Assembly: GCF_003837865.1 (NCBI RefSeq) | Contig: NZ_RQIS01000008.1 | Location: forward strand, 186,001-250,000 | Direction: 5' to 3' | DNA: 64,000 bases | From: Paraburkholderia dinghuensis | GTDB lineage: Bacteria > Pseudomonadota > Gammaproteobacteria > Burkholderiales > Burkholderiaceae | Shown: positions 1 to 10,481 of the stretch, piece by piece | Numbering within the stretch: position 1 is the stretch's first letter | Layout: each line of letters starts with the position of its first letter | Position numbers and translations under genes: made by a program | The notes under the pieces: generated by a model | Databases searched by the model: none | Seen by the model: only the letters and a program-made list of their open reading frames with translations | What the model was told of the DNA's origin: nothing

Positions 1-184
<184 letters not shown>

Positions 185-214
185 TTAAAACTGCAATTCG
201 TATCGACTGCCACC

Positions 215-1156
<942 letters not shown>

Positions 1157-1256
1157 TCAAACTAGCACGTCTGCTGTCCGCATGTCGCTCTGCTGCGCTT
1201 TGCTGTTTCGGCGTCCGCAGTGCGGCGCCGCAGTTTAAAGCACAGTCAGCGGCCGG

Positions 1257-1832
1257 TCAGCGCCACGCAAGCGCGATCCAGTAAGTCTTGAGCGCGATCA
1301 GGTAAGTGACGAGCAGCGGAATCCACTGCACCTCTCGATACCAGATCGCGATGGCGACGAACATCGCAATCGTCGCCCCCATCTTGAAAGCCTCGCCGAG
1401 CATCCAGTTCATCACGGTGCCGGCACCGCTGAGCTGCTTGAGGCGCGCGGCGAACAGCGCACCCGGCAACCAGCAGATCGCTCCGCCCAGAAACGCCGAT
1501 AGCGCAGCAGCACCCGGCGGCTTGTAGAACAGCCACCACACCAGCGTCGCAACAAGGGACAAAACCAATTGCGCTGCCACGACCCGAAAAGGCGTGACGC
1601 GCGATGGGCGACTCACCTGTGGACCGAAGAGCTTCTCGGCTTCAGTCCGGGTGAGCGGAACGATGTCGTTATTATCTTGCTGCTGGTCGGCGTCCCACTG
1701 CGCGTTGTGATCCTCACGCGAAGCGGCAATTCGTGATGCACCCCGTTCGTTGCCGCGAGCACCCGCCCCGTGTTGCGATCGGTCGGACTCTTCTTGCGCC
1801 TGCGGCGCTCCACTTGTCCTCAGATCCACCAT
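1257..1832 (-). CDS. atpI: ATP synthase subunit I (AtpI-like)
   Basis: This 191-aa protein is the first gene of the atp operon. It has a long polar N-terminal extension (about residues 1-75, rich in Gln, Asp and Arg) followed by four hydrophobic segments, the pattern of the ATP synthase I family, which is thought to help c-ring assembly or Mg2+ supply. The charged and hydrophobic pattern around PPGAAALSAFLGGAICWLPG is typical. The polar N-terminus is unusually long and the true start could be internal, for example near the TRTEAEKLFGPQ segment. A 190-bp gap separates it from atpB. Confidence 0.85.
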   Translation of the reverse strand: MVDLRTSGAPQAQEESDRSQHGAGARGNERGASRIAASREDHNAQWDADQQQDNNDIVPLTRTEAEKLFGPQVSRPSRVTPFRVVAAQLVLSLVATLVWWLFYKPPGAAALSAFLGGAICWLPGALFAARLKQLSGAGTVMNWMLGEAFKMGATIAMFVAIAIWYREVQWIPLLVTYLIALKTYWIALAWR

Positions 1833-1933
1833 CGCAGCAATTCCGGATGTTCGCTTCTAGTTCGCGTGCCGTTTGCACTTTACGCGTTTATTACAACGCT
1901 CTTACAGCGCGGCCAACCAAGTAAATCCGGGCG

Positions 1934-1962
1934 ATTGTAAGCGATAGTTGCAGCCAATTCAA
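1934..1962 (-). promoter_or_regulatory. Candidate sigma70 promoter for the atp operon
   Basis: On the minus strand TTGAAT (1962-1957) and TACAAT (1939-1934) are separated by 17 bp. This is a good sigma70-like arrangement, about 100 bp upstream of atpI. The rest of the 296-bp gap 1833-2128 shows nothing else I can name. Predicted from hexamers only. Confidence 0.5.
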
Positions 1963-2128
1963 GACTTTAGGCCGCCCAATGACGCCGTGAAATGGCAGTT
2001 CATGATATGGAAAAAACGCCTTCTTCCAGGGGGCAACGCAAGCTGTAAAGTGGCGAAAAATGTTGCAGTCTGTTGATCCAGACGGCGTCGTTTTTCTCAC
2101 CTGGAGCGGCGAATCGGCCCCGCCGCTG

Positions 2129-3325
2129 TCAGAGAAAATGCAGCAGCAATGCGCCACCGAAGAGCGCAATTATCCAGAACGGCAGCGAAATCAGATGGAA
2201 CGGCAGCCATACGCCGCGCTCGTTCGAGAGGCGCACGGCGATCAGATTCGCGAGCGAACCAATCGCGACGCCAAAGCCGCCAACACTCACGCCAAAGGCC
2301 ACCGCGCGCCAGTCGTGCGTGAAACCCGACAGTACGATCGCTGCCGGTACGTTGCTGATGACCTGTGAGAGCACGGCGGCTGCGACATACGACCGCATTG
2401 GCGTCTGCAACTCGAGGTCGCCGATCAGGTGGTGAATCCACGGCAGCGCGGCAGCGCTGCGCAAAACGATGAACATCAGCACGAAAATCAGCAGTAGCAG
2501 CCAGTCGATTTTCAACACGATGCGCGTGCGCCAGATCAGGAATCCGGCGGCGATGCCAGCGAGTGCAATTCCAGCGCGATGTGTGTCCGCAAGCAACACG
2601 AACGCAACAAAGAGCAGCAGCGTGACCGCCGCAAGCGCGCGGTCGACCGGATGTGGCTCGATGTCCGTCGATAGATCGAGCGGTCGCGGCTTGAAAAGAC
2701 ACGCGACCAGCACAAATAGCATGGCCATCAACAGCGCGCAGAGCGGCGCAAGCACCACGACGAAGCGGGTAAATGCAACGCCACTGAGTTGCCAGAGAAA
2801 CAGGTTCTGCGGATTTCCAAGCGGCGTCAGTACCGATCCGGCATTGACTGCGAGGGCGATCACGATCACGAGACGCTTGAGCGGCAACGGTGTCAGCTTG
2901 TGCAGCGATAGCACGAGCGGCACGACCACGAAGAGCGCCACGTCGTTCGTCACCACCGTCGCGAGCGCAGCGGCCATCGCGATCAACAAAAACGCCAGCG
3001 CGCGCTCGGAATGGATGTGATGCACGAGACGATGCGCGGCCCACGTCAGCAGTCCTGAATATTCGATAGCCTTCGTGAGAATAAGCAGGCCCGCGAGCGT
3101 CATCACCGTCTGCCAGTCGACGAGCGCCGGCAGCGATGTCCACGCGCGCGGCGCGAAAAGCTGGAGCAGCACGAGCGCCGCGACAAGGATGGCCAGCACC
3201 GGCTCGCCGGCTGCGAACGCCAGAACCCGGCGCAGGCGCCCCTGCGTGGCTGCTTGAATCTGCCTCACTGTTGGTGGACCGACGTGTGAATGCGAAGTCG
3301 CCGCATCAGGCGGCGGTTTCGCCAC
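2129..3325 (-). CDS. SLC13/ArsB-type anion transporter
   Basis: A 398-aa integral membrane protein with about ten hydrophobic segments. Two motif regions match the ion-transporter superfamily of citrate, arsenite and dicarboxylate carriers (CitMHS/ArsB/SLC13): TNDVALFVVVPLVLSLHK near residue 125 and AGSVLTPLGNPQNLFLW near 160, with a second related half after residue 250. The substrate cannot be read from sequence. It is the last gene after parA-parB and its GTG start (3323-3325) overlaps the end of parB by about 20 bp, so translational coupling is possible. A later GTG at 3268 is an alternative start. It stands between the par and atp genes. Confidence 0.8.
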   Translation of the reverse strand: MAKPPPDAATSHSHVGPPTVRQIQAATQGRLRRVLAFAAGEPVLAILVAALVLLQLFAPRAWTSLPALVDWQTVMTLAGLLILTKAIEYSGLLTWAAHRLVHHIHSERALAFLLIAMAAALATVVTNDVALFVVVPLVLSLHKLTPLPLKRLVIVIALAVNAGSVLTPLGNPQNLFLWQLSGVAFTRFVVVLAPLCALLMAMLFVLVACLFKPRPLDLSTDIEPHPVDRALAAVTLLLFVAFVLLADTHRAGIALAGIAAGFLIWRTRIVLKIDWLLLLIFVLMFIVLRSAAALPWIHHLIGDLELQTPMRSYVAAAVLSQVISNVPAAIVLSGFTHDWRAVAFGVSVGGFGVAIGSLANLIAVRLSNERGVWLPFHLISLPFWIIALFGGALLLHFL

Positions 3326-4193
3326 GCAGGCGCAGAAGAATGCCGTCGAGTGCGTCGAGGTCGCCGAAATCGACCGTCAACTGGCCGCGCCCCCGCCTGC
3401 CCAACTTGATCTTCACTGTGGCGGCCAGCAGGTCGGACAACTCTTCTTCGAGACGCCGTGTGTCGCGACCGCCGTCGTGTGCCGCCCTCGCCTTCACCGC
3501 GGGCGCGGCCTTCGTCGTGGTCAACACCAACTTTTCGGTCTCGCGCACCGACATGCGCTTGTTGACGACCTGGTTCGCGAGCGTGATCTGCGTCGCGGAA
3601 TCGACAGCCAGCAGCGCGCGCGCATGGCCCATGTCGAGATCACCCGCGAGCAGCATGGTCTGCACGGGCGCTGCGAGATTCAACAGACGCAGCAAGTTCG
3701 ACACCGCAGGGCGCGAGCGACCGACCGACTCCGCTGCCTGTTCGTGTGTGAAATGGAATTCGTCGAGCAGGCGCTGAATGCCTTGCGCCTCTTCGAGTGG
3801 ATTGAGATCCTCGCGCTGGATATTCTCGATCAGCGCCATCGCGGCGGCGGCCTGGTCCGGCACGTCCTTCACGAGGACCGGCACTTCTGTCAGCCCCGCG
3901 AGGTGCGCCGCCCGGAAACGCCGCTCGCCCGCAATAATCTCGTAGCGATCCGTGTCGACCGGCCGGACCAGGATCGGCTGCATGAGCCCCTGCGCCCGGA
4001 TGCTCGCGGCCAGTTCCTGCAACGCGCCCTCGTCCATTCGGGTACGCGGCTGGTACTTGCCCGCCTGCATCTTCGTGAGCGGCAGCGTGTTGGGCGCGCC
4101 GTCGATTTTCACCGCGTCGGTAATGTCCGCACTGCCGCCAAGCAGCGCTTCCAGCCCGCGGCCCAACCCCTTCTTCCGTGCTACTGCGTTCAT
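3306..4193 (-). CDS. parB: Chromosome partitioning protein ParB
   Basis: ParB (295 aa) is the CTP-dependent clamp that loads at parS and spreads to organise the origin region. It starts MNAVARKKGLGRGLEALLGG, the typical N-terminus that contacts ParA. The CTP-binding arginine patch GERRFRAA is at residues 89-96 and ENIQRE at 123-128. A helix-turn-helix for parS recognition lies near 147-170, and the C-terminal dimer domain ends in LRLRGETAA. It is 34 bp downstream of parA on the same strand. Two matching parS sites lie 2-4 kb upstream in and near mnmG, as expected for the chromosomal system. Confidence 0.97.
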   Translation of the reverse strand: MNAVARKKGLGRGLEALLGGSADITDAVKIDGAPNTLPLTKMQAGKYQPRTRMDEGALQELAASIRAQGLMQPILVRPVDTDRYEIIAGERRFRAAHLAGLTEVPVLVKDVPDQAAAAMALIENIQREDLNPLEEAQGIQRLLDEFHFTHEQAAESVGRSRPAVSNLLRLLNLAAPVQTMLLAGDLDMGHARALLAVDSATQITLANQVVNKRMSVRETEKLVLTTTKAAPAVKARAAHDGGRDTRRLEEELSDLLAATVKIKLGRRGRGQLTVDFGDLDALDGILLRLRGETAA

Positions 4194-4227
4194 CGTGCTT
4201 CCTCTATCCCGTTGGCCGCCGCGAGCG

Positions 4228-4998
4228 TCAGAGTGCGCGCACCCGCTCGATCATTTCCGCCCCGAACTGGACGTAGGCTTGCGCGCCGCGCGACGCACGG
4301 TCGAACACCACGCCCGGCAGCCCGTAGCTGGGCGCCTCGGCGAGGCGCACATTGCGCGGAATCACAGCGTCGAAAACCTTGTCGCCGAAGTGCTCCTTCA
4401 ACTGGTCCGACACCTGCTGCTGCAGCGTGATGCGTGGATCGAACATCACGCGCAGCAAACCGATCACCTTCAGTTCGCGATTCATGTTCGCGTGGACCTG
4501 CTTGATCGTGTTGACGAGATCGGAGAGTCCTTCGAGCGCGAAGTACTCGCACTGCATTGGAATCACCACGCCGTGCGCGGCGCACAAGCCGTTGAGCGTG
4601 AGCAGCGACAACGCGGGCGGACAGTCGATCAGCACAAAGTCGTAATCGGCGTCGACTTCGGCCAGCGCGTTTTTGAGGCGGCGCTCGCGCTGCTCCACCG
4701 ACACCAGTTCCACCTCGGCGCCAGCCAGTTCGCGATTCGCTGGGAGCACGTCGTAGCCCACGGCCTCCGGGCGCTTGCGCGCGTCCGGCACAGTGACACC
4801 GTCCACCAGCACTTCGTAGACGGTGTTCTCGCACGCGGCCTTGTCGATGCCGCTGCCCATCGTGGCGTTGCCCTGCGGGTCGAGATCGATGAGAAGGACA
4901 CGCTGTCCCTGCGATGCGAGGCTCGCGGCGAGATTGACCGTAGTCGTCGTCTTGCCGACGCCGCCCTTCTGGTTCGCAACGCAGAAGATTTTTGCCAT
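4228..4998 (-). CDS. parA: Chromosome partitioning ATPase ParA (Soj)
   Basis: ParA (256 aa) is the deviant Walker ATPase that binds nucleoid DNA and moves ParB-parS complexes. The deviant P-loop KGGVGKTTT is at residues 11-19 with the signature lysine at its start, followed by the switch segment around LIDLDPQGNAT and a Walker B-like segment near VLIDCPPALSLLT. There is no N-terminal helix-turn-helix, so it is the short chromosomal (type Ib-like) form, not a plasmid ParA. It is 108 bp downstream of rsmG and just upstream of parB, the common chromosomal order. Confidence 0.97.
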   Translation of the reverse strand: MAKIFCVANQKGGVGKTTTTVNLAASLASQGQRVLLIDLDPQGNATMGSGIDKAACENTVYEVLVDGVTVPDARKRPEAVGYDVLPANRELAGAEVELVSVEQRERRLKNALAEVDADYDFVLIDCPPALSLLTLNGLCAAHGVVIPMQCEYFALEGLSDLVNTIKQVHANMNRELKVIGLLRVMFDPRITLQQQVSDQLKEHFGDKVFDAVIPRNVRLAEAPSYGLPGVVFDRASRGAQAYVQFGAEMIERVRAL

Positions 4999-5106
4999 CT
5001 TTCGGGTGTCCCTTTTACTGCCTTAGAAGGTTTGCTTACGTTATAGCTTGCGCACTGCATGTCCGGGAGATCGTCCGTTCGGCCGACTCTCTGTGCGGAC
5101 GGTGAA

Positions 5107-5802
5107 TCATGCCGTCGCCGGCTCGACCGCGACTTCGGTCAGGTGCCGCTCCGCGTCGAGCATTGGCACATCCAGCCGGATAGTCCGAAGCGCGCGGGCG
5201 CCCGCCGGCAGTCGCTCGATCTCGCCGTCCGGGCGTACGCCCTTCATCGCCCAGATCGCGCCGCCGTCGGCGACCAGATGCCGGGCCAGTGTAACGAAAT
5301 CGGCGAGTTCCGCGAATGCCCGCGAGACAATCAAGTCAAATTTATTTGGGACTTCAATCCCAGGACGCAGCGACTCGACACGCCCCGTCACAACTGACAG
5401 GTTCGTCAGGCCCAATTCAGCCTTCACCTGAGATTGAAACGCAGTCTTCTTGTGCACGATGTCGTTCAGCGTCACCTGCCAGTCCGGTCGCGCGATGGCG
5501 AGTACGATGCCCGGCAACCCGCCGCCCGAACCAACGTCGAGCACCGCGGCGCAATCTCGCGTGGGAAGGTGCGGCAGAATCGCAAGCGAATCGAGGATGT
5601 GCTGAATCATCATCTGGCGCGGATCGCGAATCGCGGTCAGGTTATAGACCGCGTTCCACTTCGCCAGTAGCGCGACGTAGTCGAGCAGTTGTGCTCGCTG
5701 CTGGTCGCTCAGTTCGATACCGAGTGTCTGCACGCCCTCTTCCAGCACTCGCGCCAAGACGTCACGATCACCGACGCCGGGTTGCCGTGCGCGCCCCGTC
5801 AT
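5107..5802 (-). CDS. rsmG: 16S rRNA (guanine527-N7)-methyltransferase
   Basis: RsmG (GidB, 231 aa) methylates N7 of G527 in 16S rRNA. The SAM-binding motif [17 protein letters not shown] is near residue 87, preceded by the RsmG-typical segment around [13 protein letters not shown] and the HILDSLA motif. Its ATG overlaps the TGA of mnmG by four bases (ATGA), which points to translational coupling. It is followed by parA-parB in the conserved origin-proximal block. The N-terminal 15 or so residues are poorly conserved in the family, so a slightly later start is possible. Confidence 0.96.
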   Translation of the reverse strand: MTGRARQPGVGDRDVLARVLEEGVQTLGIELSDQQRAQLLDYVALLAKWNAVYNLTAIRDPRQMMIQHILDSLAILPHLPTRDCAAVLDVGSGGGLPGIVLAIARPDWQVTLNDIVHKKTAFQSQVKAELGLTNLSVVTGRVESLRPGIEVPNKFDLIVSRAFAELADFVTLARHLVADGGAIWAMKGVRPDGEIERLPAGARALRTIRLDVPMLDAERHLTEVAVEPATA

Positions 5803-7757
5803 TGCGCCACCGGCGTGCTATCGGCGCCGGCATCGCCCGGACTCTGGCGTCGGCGACCGAGGCCACGCTTCAGATGAACCATGAGCAGTGAAATCGCGGC
5901 TGGCGTGATGCCAGAAATGCGCGATGCCTGACCGATCGTTTCCGGGCGATACTGATTAAGCTTCTGGCGCGCTTCGAACGACAAGCCGCGCACCTCCGCG
6001 TAGTCGATACCTTCCGGCAACCGCGTATTTTCGTGGCCGCTGTTACGCTCGATCTCATCGGCCTGACGATCGATATAGCCCTGATATTTGACGCCGATCT
6101 CGATCTGCTCCTTGATCTGCGCAAGCAGGATCTCGTCGTCGGCGAGCGGTGTTTCGGGGGCGCAAGCACCCTCTCGCAGGCCGCAGACGCCGTCATAGCT
6201 GACACCCGGACGGCGCAGCAGATCGGCGAGGTTGTATTCGCGGTCGATCGGCTTGCCGAGCAAGGCGGTTGCCTCGTCGGCAGAAAGCGTCTTCGGATTC
6301 ACCCACGTCGACTTCAGGCGCTCTGTTTCACGTGAAACAGCATCGCGCTTACGGCAGAATGCGGCCCAGCGAATGTCATCGACTACACCCAGTTCCCGAC
6401 CGATCTCCGTGAGGCGCATATCCGCGTTGTCTTCGCGCAGACTCAGGCGATACTCGGCGCGGCTAGTGAACATACGGTACGGCTCCGAGACGCCGCGCGT
6501 CACGAGGTCGTCGACTAGCACGCCGAGATACGCTTCGTCACGGCGCGGGCACCATGCATCCTTGCCCTGCACTTGCAGACCGGCGTTAATCCCGGCCAGC
6601 AAACCTTGCGCAGCGGCTTCTTCGTAGCCAGTCGTTCCATTGATCTGGCCCGCAAAGAACAAACCGTTGATCGACTTCGTTTCCAGCGACGACTTCAGAG
6701 CACGCGGATCGAAATAGTCGTACTCGATCGCATAGCCGGGGCGCAAGATATGCGCATGCTCCAGGCCGCGCATCGAATGCACAAGCTCAAGTTGGACATC
6801 GAACGGCAGGCTCGTCGAGATCCCGTTCGGGTAGAACTCATTCGTCGTCAGCCCTTCCGGTTCCAGGAAGATTTGATGCGATTCCTTCGACGCGAAGCGG
6901 TGAATCTTGTCTTCGATCGACGGGCAATAGCGCGGCCCCACACCTTCGATCACCCCTGTGTACATCGGCGAGCGATCAAGACCGCCACGGATGATGTCGT
7001 GCGTGCGCGCATTCGTGTGCGTCACCCAACACGGAATCTGGCGCGGATGCTGTTCCGCTCGGCCAAGGAACGAGAACACCGGCACCGGGTCCAGATCGCC
7101 CGGCTGCTCTTCGAGTACCGAAAAATCGATTGTGCGTCCATCGATACGCGGCGGTGTTCCAGTCTTCAGGCGCCCTTGCGGCAGTTTCAGCTCCTTCAGG
7201 CGCGCCGAAAGCGTCACCGCCGCCGGGTCACCAGCGCGGCCACCCGTGTAGTTGTTCAGGCCAACGTGGATCTTGCCGTCGAGGAACGTCCCTGCCGTCA
7301 GAACGACCGCACGACTGCGGAACCGGATGCCGACTTGCGTCACCGCACCGACCACCCGATCGCCTTCAACCATCAAGTCCTCGACGGCCTGCTGGAATAG
7401 CCAGAGATTTTGCTGATTTTCCAGGCGACGGCGGATCGCGGCCTTGTAGAGAATACGGTCGGCTTGGGCGCGGGTCGCGCGTACCGCCGGGCCTTTCGAG
7501 GAATTCAGGATGCGGAACTGGATGCCACCCTCGTCGGTGGCTGCAGCCATCGCGCCCCCAAGGGCGTCAACTTCCTTGACCAGATGCCCCTTACCAATAC
7601 CGCCGATCGACGGATTGCAGCTCATCTGGCCGAGCGTCTCGATGTTGTGCGTGAGCAGAAGCGTTCTAACGCCCATGCGAGCGGCAGCAAGCGCGGCCTC
7701 GGTGCCGGCGTGACCGCCGCCGACGACGATTACGTCAAACTCTGTGGGATAAAGCAT
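5799..7757 (-). CDS. mnmG: tRNA U34 carboxymethylaminomethyl-modifying enzyme, FAD subunit
   Basis: MnmG (GidA, 652 aa) works with MnmE to install the cmnm5 group on U34 of certain tRNAs, using FAD, methylene-THF and glycine. The FAD dinucleotide fold GGGHAG is at residues 13-18, and the family motif [13 protein letters not shown] is near residue 47. The helical C-terminal domain includes a perfect parS sequence at 6324-6339, so that this part encodes [10 protein letters not shown]. Length matches the family. Upstream lie a TATAAT-like element (7823-7818) and a second parS. The gene leads the mnmG-rsmG-parA-parB block. Confidence 0.97.
   Translation of the reverse strand: MLYPTEFDVIVVGGGHAGTEAALAAARMGVRTLLLTHNIETLGQMSCNPSIGGIGKGHLVKEVDALGGAMAAATDEGGIQFRILNSSKGPAVRATRAQADRILYKAAIRRRLENQQNLWLFQQAVEDLMVEGDRVVGAVTQVGIRFRSRAVVLTAGTFLDGKIHVGLNNYTGGRAGDPAAVTLSARLKELKLPQGRLKTGTPPRIDGRTIDFSVLEEQPGDLDPVPVFSFLGRAEQHPRQIPCWVTHTNARTHDIIRGGLDRSPMYTGVIEGVGPRYCPSIEDKIHRFASKESHQIFLEPEGLTTNEFYPNGISTSLPFDVQLELVHSMRGLEHAHILRPGYAIEYDYFDPRALKSSLETKSINGLFFAGQINGTTGYEEAAAQGLLAGINAGLQVQGKDAWCPRRDEAYLGVLVDDLVTRGVSEPYRMFTSRAEYRLSLREDNADMRLTEIGRELGVVDDIRWAAFCRKRDAVSRETERLKSTWVNPKTLSADEATALLGKPIDREYNLADLLRRPGVSYDGVCGLREGACAPETPLADDEILLAQIKEQIEIGVKYQGYIDRQADEIERNSGHENTRLPEGIDYAEVRGLSFEARQKLNQYRPETIGQASRISGITPAAISLLMVHLKRGLGRRRQSPGDAGADSTPVAQ
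6324..6339. promoter_or_regulatory. parS site inside mnmG
   Basis: A perfect 16-bp palindrome TGTTTCACGTGAAACA, identical to the widely conserved chromosomal parS consensus, lies within the coding sequence of mnmG. It is 2.1 kb from the start of parB. ParB binding is inferred from the match. Confidence 0.93.
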
Positions 7758-7883
7758 AGGCGGTCCTCACGCACGGCGAACCGCGTGAGCCCTCTCAGAA
7801 AAGTGTGGGATGCGCGAATTATAGCGGTTTCGCGAATTGGGCCGTTCACACCCGAATTTCGTTCCACGCGCAGGCAAAAAAAG

Positions 7884-7911
7884 GCGGCGTGTTTCACGTG
7901 AAACACGCCGC
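7884..7911. promoter_or_regulatory. parS site within an extended 28-bp palindrome
   Basis: TGTTTCACGTGAAACA at 7890-7905 is a second perfect parS. Here the symmetry extends six bases on each side (GCGGCG / CGCCGC), giving a perfect 28-bp palindrome between mnmG and the livF gene. As RNA it could form a long hairpin, so it may also act as a transcription boundary. Confidence 0.93.
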
Positions 7912-7934
7912 TTCGTGAACAACATACAGAGCAC

Positions 7935-8693
7935 TCAGACGGTCTTCTTCGCGAGCCCGAGATAGGTTTCGATCACGCGCGGGTTCTGCGCCAGTTCCGC
8001 AGCGGGGCCTTCAAGCGCCAGATCGCCGGTTTCTAGCACGTAGCCGTAATCGGAAATCTGAAGTGCAGCGCGCGCGTTCTGCTCGATCAGCAGCGTGGCC
8101 ACGCCCGTCTGACGCAACGCGCTGATGATGTGGAATATTTCCTTCACAATCAGCGGCGCCAGACCGAGGCTCGGCTCGTCGAGCATCAGCAGATCCGGCT
8201 TTCCCATCAGAGCCCGGCCGACCGCGAGCATTTGCCGCTCGCCACCGGAAAGCGTGCCGGCCGCCTGCGCACGACGCTCCTTCATGCGGGGAAACAACTC
8301 GAACACATGATCGAGCTGATCGAGGAAGTTACGCTCGCCTGCCCGCTTTCGCCGATACGCGCCGAGCACGAGATTGTCCTCGACGGTCATCGACGCGAAC
8401 AACTCACGCTTTTCCGGCACGAGGCACATACCACGCGCGACGCGACCCTCGATCGGTAACGCGCTCACCTCTTCACCGAGGTAGGCAACGTGCCCACTCG
8501 CGTGCCCAGTGTGAGGCAGCGCGCCCATGATGGCGTTCAGCAGGGTGGATTTGCCCGCGCCGTTCGGTCCAATCACAGAGACGATCTGCCCTGCGCCCAC
8601 CTTGATTGCCGCATGATGCAGCGCCTCGATCTTGCCGTAGCGGACCGCGAGGTTCGAGACTTCAAGGACGGTGTTAGCGGATGTCGCCATCAC
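7935..8693 (-). CDS. livF: ABC transporter ATPase, LivF type (cluster 1)
   Basis: A 252-aa ATPase of the branched-chain/hydrophobic amino acid uptake family. Walker [10 protein letters not shown] is near residue 43, the signature LSGGERQML near 150, and Walker [14 protein letters not shown] just after, followed by the LivF-typical [12 protein letters not shown]. It forms a heterodimer with the LivG half of the upstream fusion protein on the cytoplasmic face. Its ATG overlaps the stop of livMG by four bases (8690-8693). It is the last gene of the cluster livH-livMG-livF, downstream of two binding-protein genes. Confidence 0.93.
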   Translation of the reverse strand: MMATSANTVLEVSNLAVRYGKIEALHHAAIKVGAGQIVSVIGPNGAGKSTLLNAIMGALPHTGHASGHVAYLGEEVSALPIEGRVARGMCLVPEKRELFASMTVEDNLVLGAYRRKRAGERNFLDQLDHVFELFPRMKERRAQAAGTLSGGERQMLAVGRALMGKPDLLMLDEPSLGLAPLIVKEIFHIISALRQTGVATLLIEQNARAALQISDYGYVLETGDLALEGPAAELAQNPRVIETYLGLAKKTV

Positions 8694-10477
8694 TCCACCC
8701 CGCCGAGATACGCTTCGAGCACAGCGGGATCCTGCTGCACGTCCTCTGGCAAGCCTTCCGCGATCCGCGTGCCGAACTCCATTACGACGAGCCGATCCGT
8801 GAGATTCATCACGAAGTCCATGTCGTGTTCGACCAGCAGCACGCTCATCCCCTCCTCCTTCAGCTTTCGCAGCAGCGCAGCGAGCTGTTGTTTTTCCTGA
8901 TACCGCAAACCCGCTGCCGGTTCATCGAGCAGCAGCAAGGTTGGATCGCAACACAGCGCGCGCGCAATCTCAAGAATGCGCTGCTGACCCAGCGCGAGGC
9001 TGCCAGCTTCCTCGTACATGTACGGCTCAAGCCCAACGCGCCGCAGTTGCTTCGCCGCCTCGCTCATCAGGCGCCCTTCTTCCGCCACGTTGAACTTTGC
9101 GACGCTGCGCAGCACGCCCGCGCGCCCTCGCAGATGCGCGCCGATGGCGACGTTCTCGAGCACCGTCATCGTCGGCAGCAACTTGACGTGCTGGAACGTC
9201 CGGCCGATCCCGCGCGCGACGATCTGACGTGAAGTGAGCCGGTCGATCCGCTCGCCGCGGAACGTGATCTGTCCGCTCGTCGGCTGCATCACGCCGGTGA
9301 CGAGGTTGAACGTCGTCGACTTGCCGGCGCCGTTCGGTCCGATCAAACCGATGATCTGACCGGCGCGCACCTCGAAGCTCACGTCGTTCACCGCGACGAG
9401 TCCACCGAACTGCTTCCGCGCCTTGTCGACCGTCAGCAGCATTTCGCCGGCGGCTGGTTTGCTGCGCTGCGGCAACGGCTCTGCGTTCTCGGGAACGTGT
9501 GCCTGCGAGCCGTGCGGAAAGAATCGTGCGACGAACGGCCAGACACCGCGCCGCGCGTACTGCAGCAGCAGCACCATCAGAACGCCGAACACGATGATTT
9601 CAAAGTTGCCGTTCTCGCCGAGCAGCTTGGGCAACAGCGTTTGCAGCCAGTCCTGCAGCACCGTCAGGATCGCCGCACCGAGTACCGCGCCCCACACGTG
9701 CGCGACGCCACCCACGACGGCCATGAACAGATACTCGATGCCATGATTCAGGCCGAACGGCGTCGGATTCACGGCACGTTGCAGATGCGCGTAGAGGAAA
9801 CCGGAGACAGCCGCGAGCACCGCCGCGTAGACGAAGATCACGACGCGCATCCACGCCGTGTTCACACCCATCGCTTCGGCCATCATCCCGCCGCCTCGCA
9901 GTGCGCGGATCGCGCGCCCGGCCCGACTATTAAGCAAGTTCTGAACAGAAACGACAGCCAGCAGCACAACGACCCAGATCAGGTAGTAAATGTGGCGCCC
10001 CGACTCGAGATTGATGCCGAGTACGTTCAGCACCGGAATGCCATTGATGCCGTCGTACTTGCCGAGCGCATCGAGGTTGCCGAACAGGAAGTACAGCGCG
10101 AGGCCCCAGGCGATCGTGCCGAGCGGCAGAAAGTGGCCCGAGAGCCGCATCGTGACGATCCCGAGCACTAGCGCCACGAGTCCCGTGACCACGACACCGG
10201 CGATCAGCGCGAACCACGGCGACACGCCGTACTGCGTCGTCAGAAACGCAGTCGCATAAGCCCCGACGCCGACGAACGCGGCCTGCCCGAAACTCGTCAT
10301 GCCGCCGATGCCGGTGAGCAGCACGAGTCCGATAGCGACGATCGAATAGAGGCCGATGTAGTTCAGCAGCGTGACCCAGTACTCGGGCACGTGCAGCGGA
10401 TGCGGCAGCACCGGCAACGCGAACATGACGATGAGAAACAGCCAGAAAAAGCGGTTGCGCATGATGATCCGTTTCAT
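8690..10477 (-). CDS. Fused ABC permease-ATPase (LivM-LivG)
   Basis: This 595-aa protein joins a LivM-type permease (about residues 1-330, nine or so hydrophobic segments, with the EAA-like loop near [16 protein letters not shown]) to a LivG-type ATPase (about 345-595). Walker [11 protein letters not shown], the LivG-type signature region [15 protein letters not shown] and Walker [12 protein letters not shown] are intact. No stop, slippery run or internal frame change separates the halves, so the fusion is real. Normally these are two proteins of a four-subunit importer. Neighbours are livH upstream (4 bp gap) and livF downstream (overlap). Confidence 0.93.
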   Translation of the reverse strand: MKRIIMRNRFFWLFLIVMFALPVLPHPLHVPEYWVTLLNYIGLYSIVAIGLVLLTGIGGMTSFGQAAFVGVGAYATAFLTTQYGVSPWFALIAGVVVTGLVALVLGIVTMRLSGHFLPLGTIAWGLALYFLFGNLDALGKYDGINGIPVLNVLGINLESGRHIYYLIWVVVLLAVVSVQNLLNSRAGRAIRALRGGGMMAEAMGVNTAWMRVVIFVYAAVLAAVSGFLYAHLQRAVNPTPFGLNHGIEYLFMAVVGGVAHVWGAVLGAAILTVLQDWLQTLLPKLLGENGNFEIIVFGVLMVLLLQYARRGVWPFVARFFPHGSQAHVPENAEPLPQRSKPAAGEMLLTVDKARKQFGGLVAVNDVSFEVRAGQIIGLIGPNGAGKSTTFNLVTGVMQPTSGQITFRGERIDRLTSRQIVARGIGRTFQHVKLLPTMTVLENVAIGAHLRGRAGVLRSVAKFNVAEEGRLMSEAAKQLRRVGLEPYMYEEAGSLALGQQRILEIARALCCDPTLLLLDEPAAGLRYQEKQQLAALLRKLKEEGMSVLLVEHDMDFVMNLTDRLVVMEFGTRIAEGLPEDVQQDPAVLEAYLGGVE

Positions 10478-10481
10478 CGCG

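Noticed and set aside
8690..10477. Possible frameshift or assembly join producing the LivM-LivG fusion
   Set aside because: The frame is continuous, with a normal linker, and both neighbouring genes keep tight coupling, so a genuine fusion is the simpler reading.
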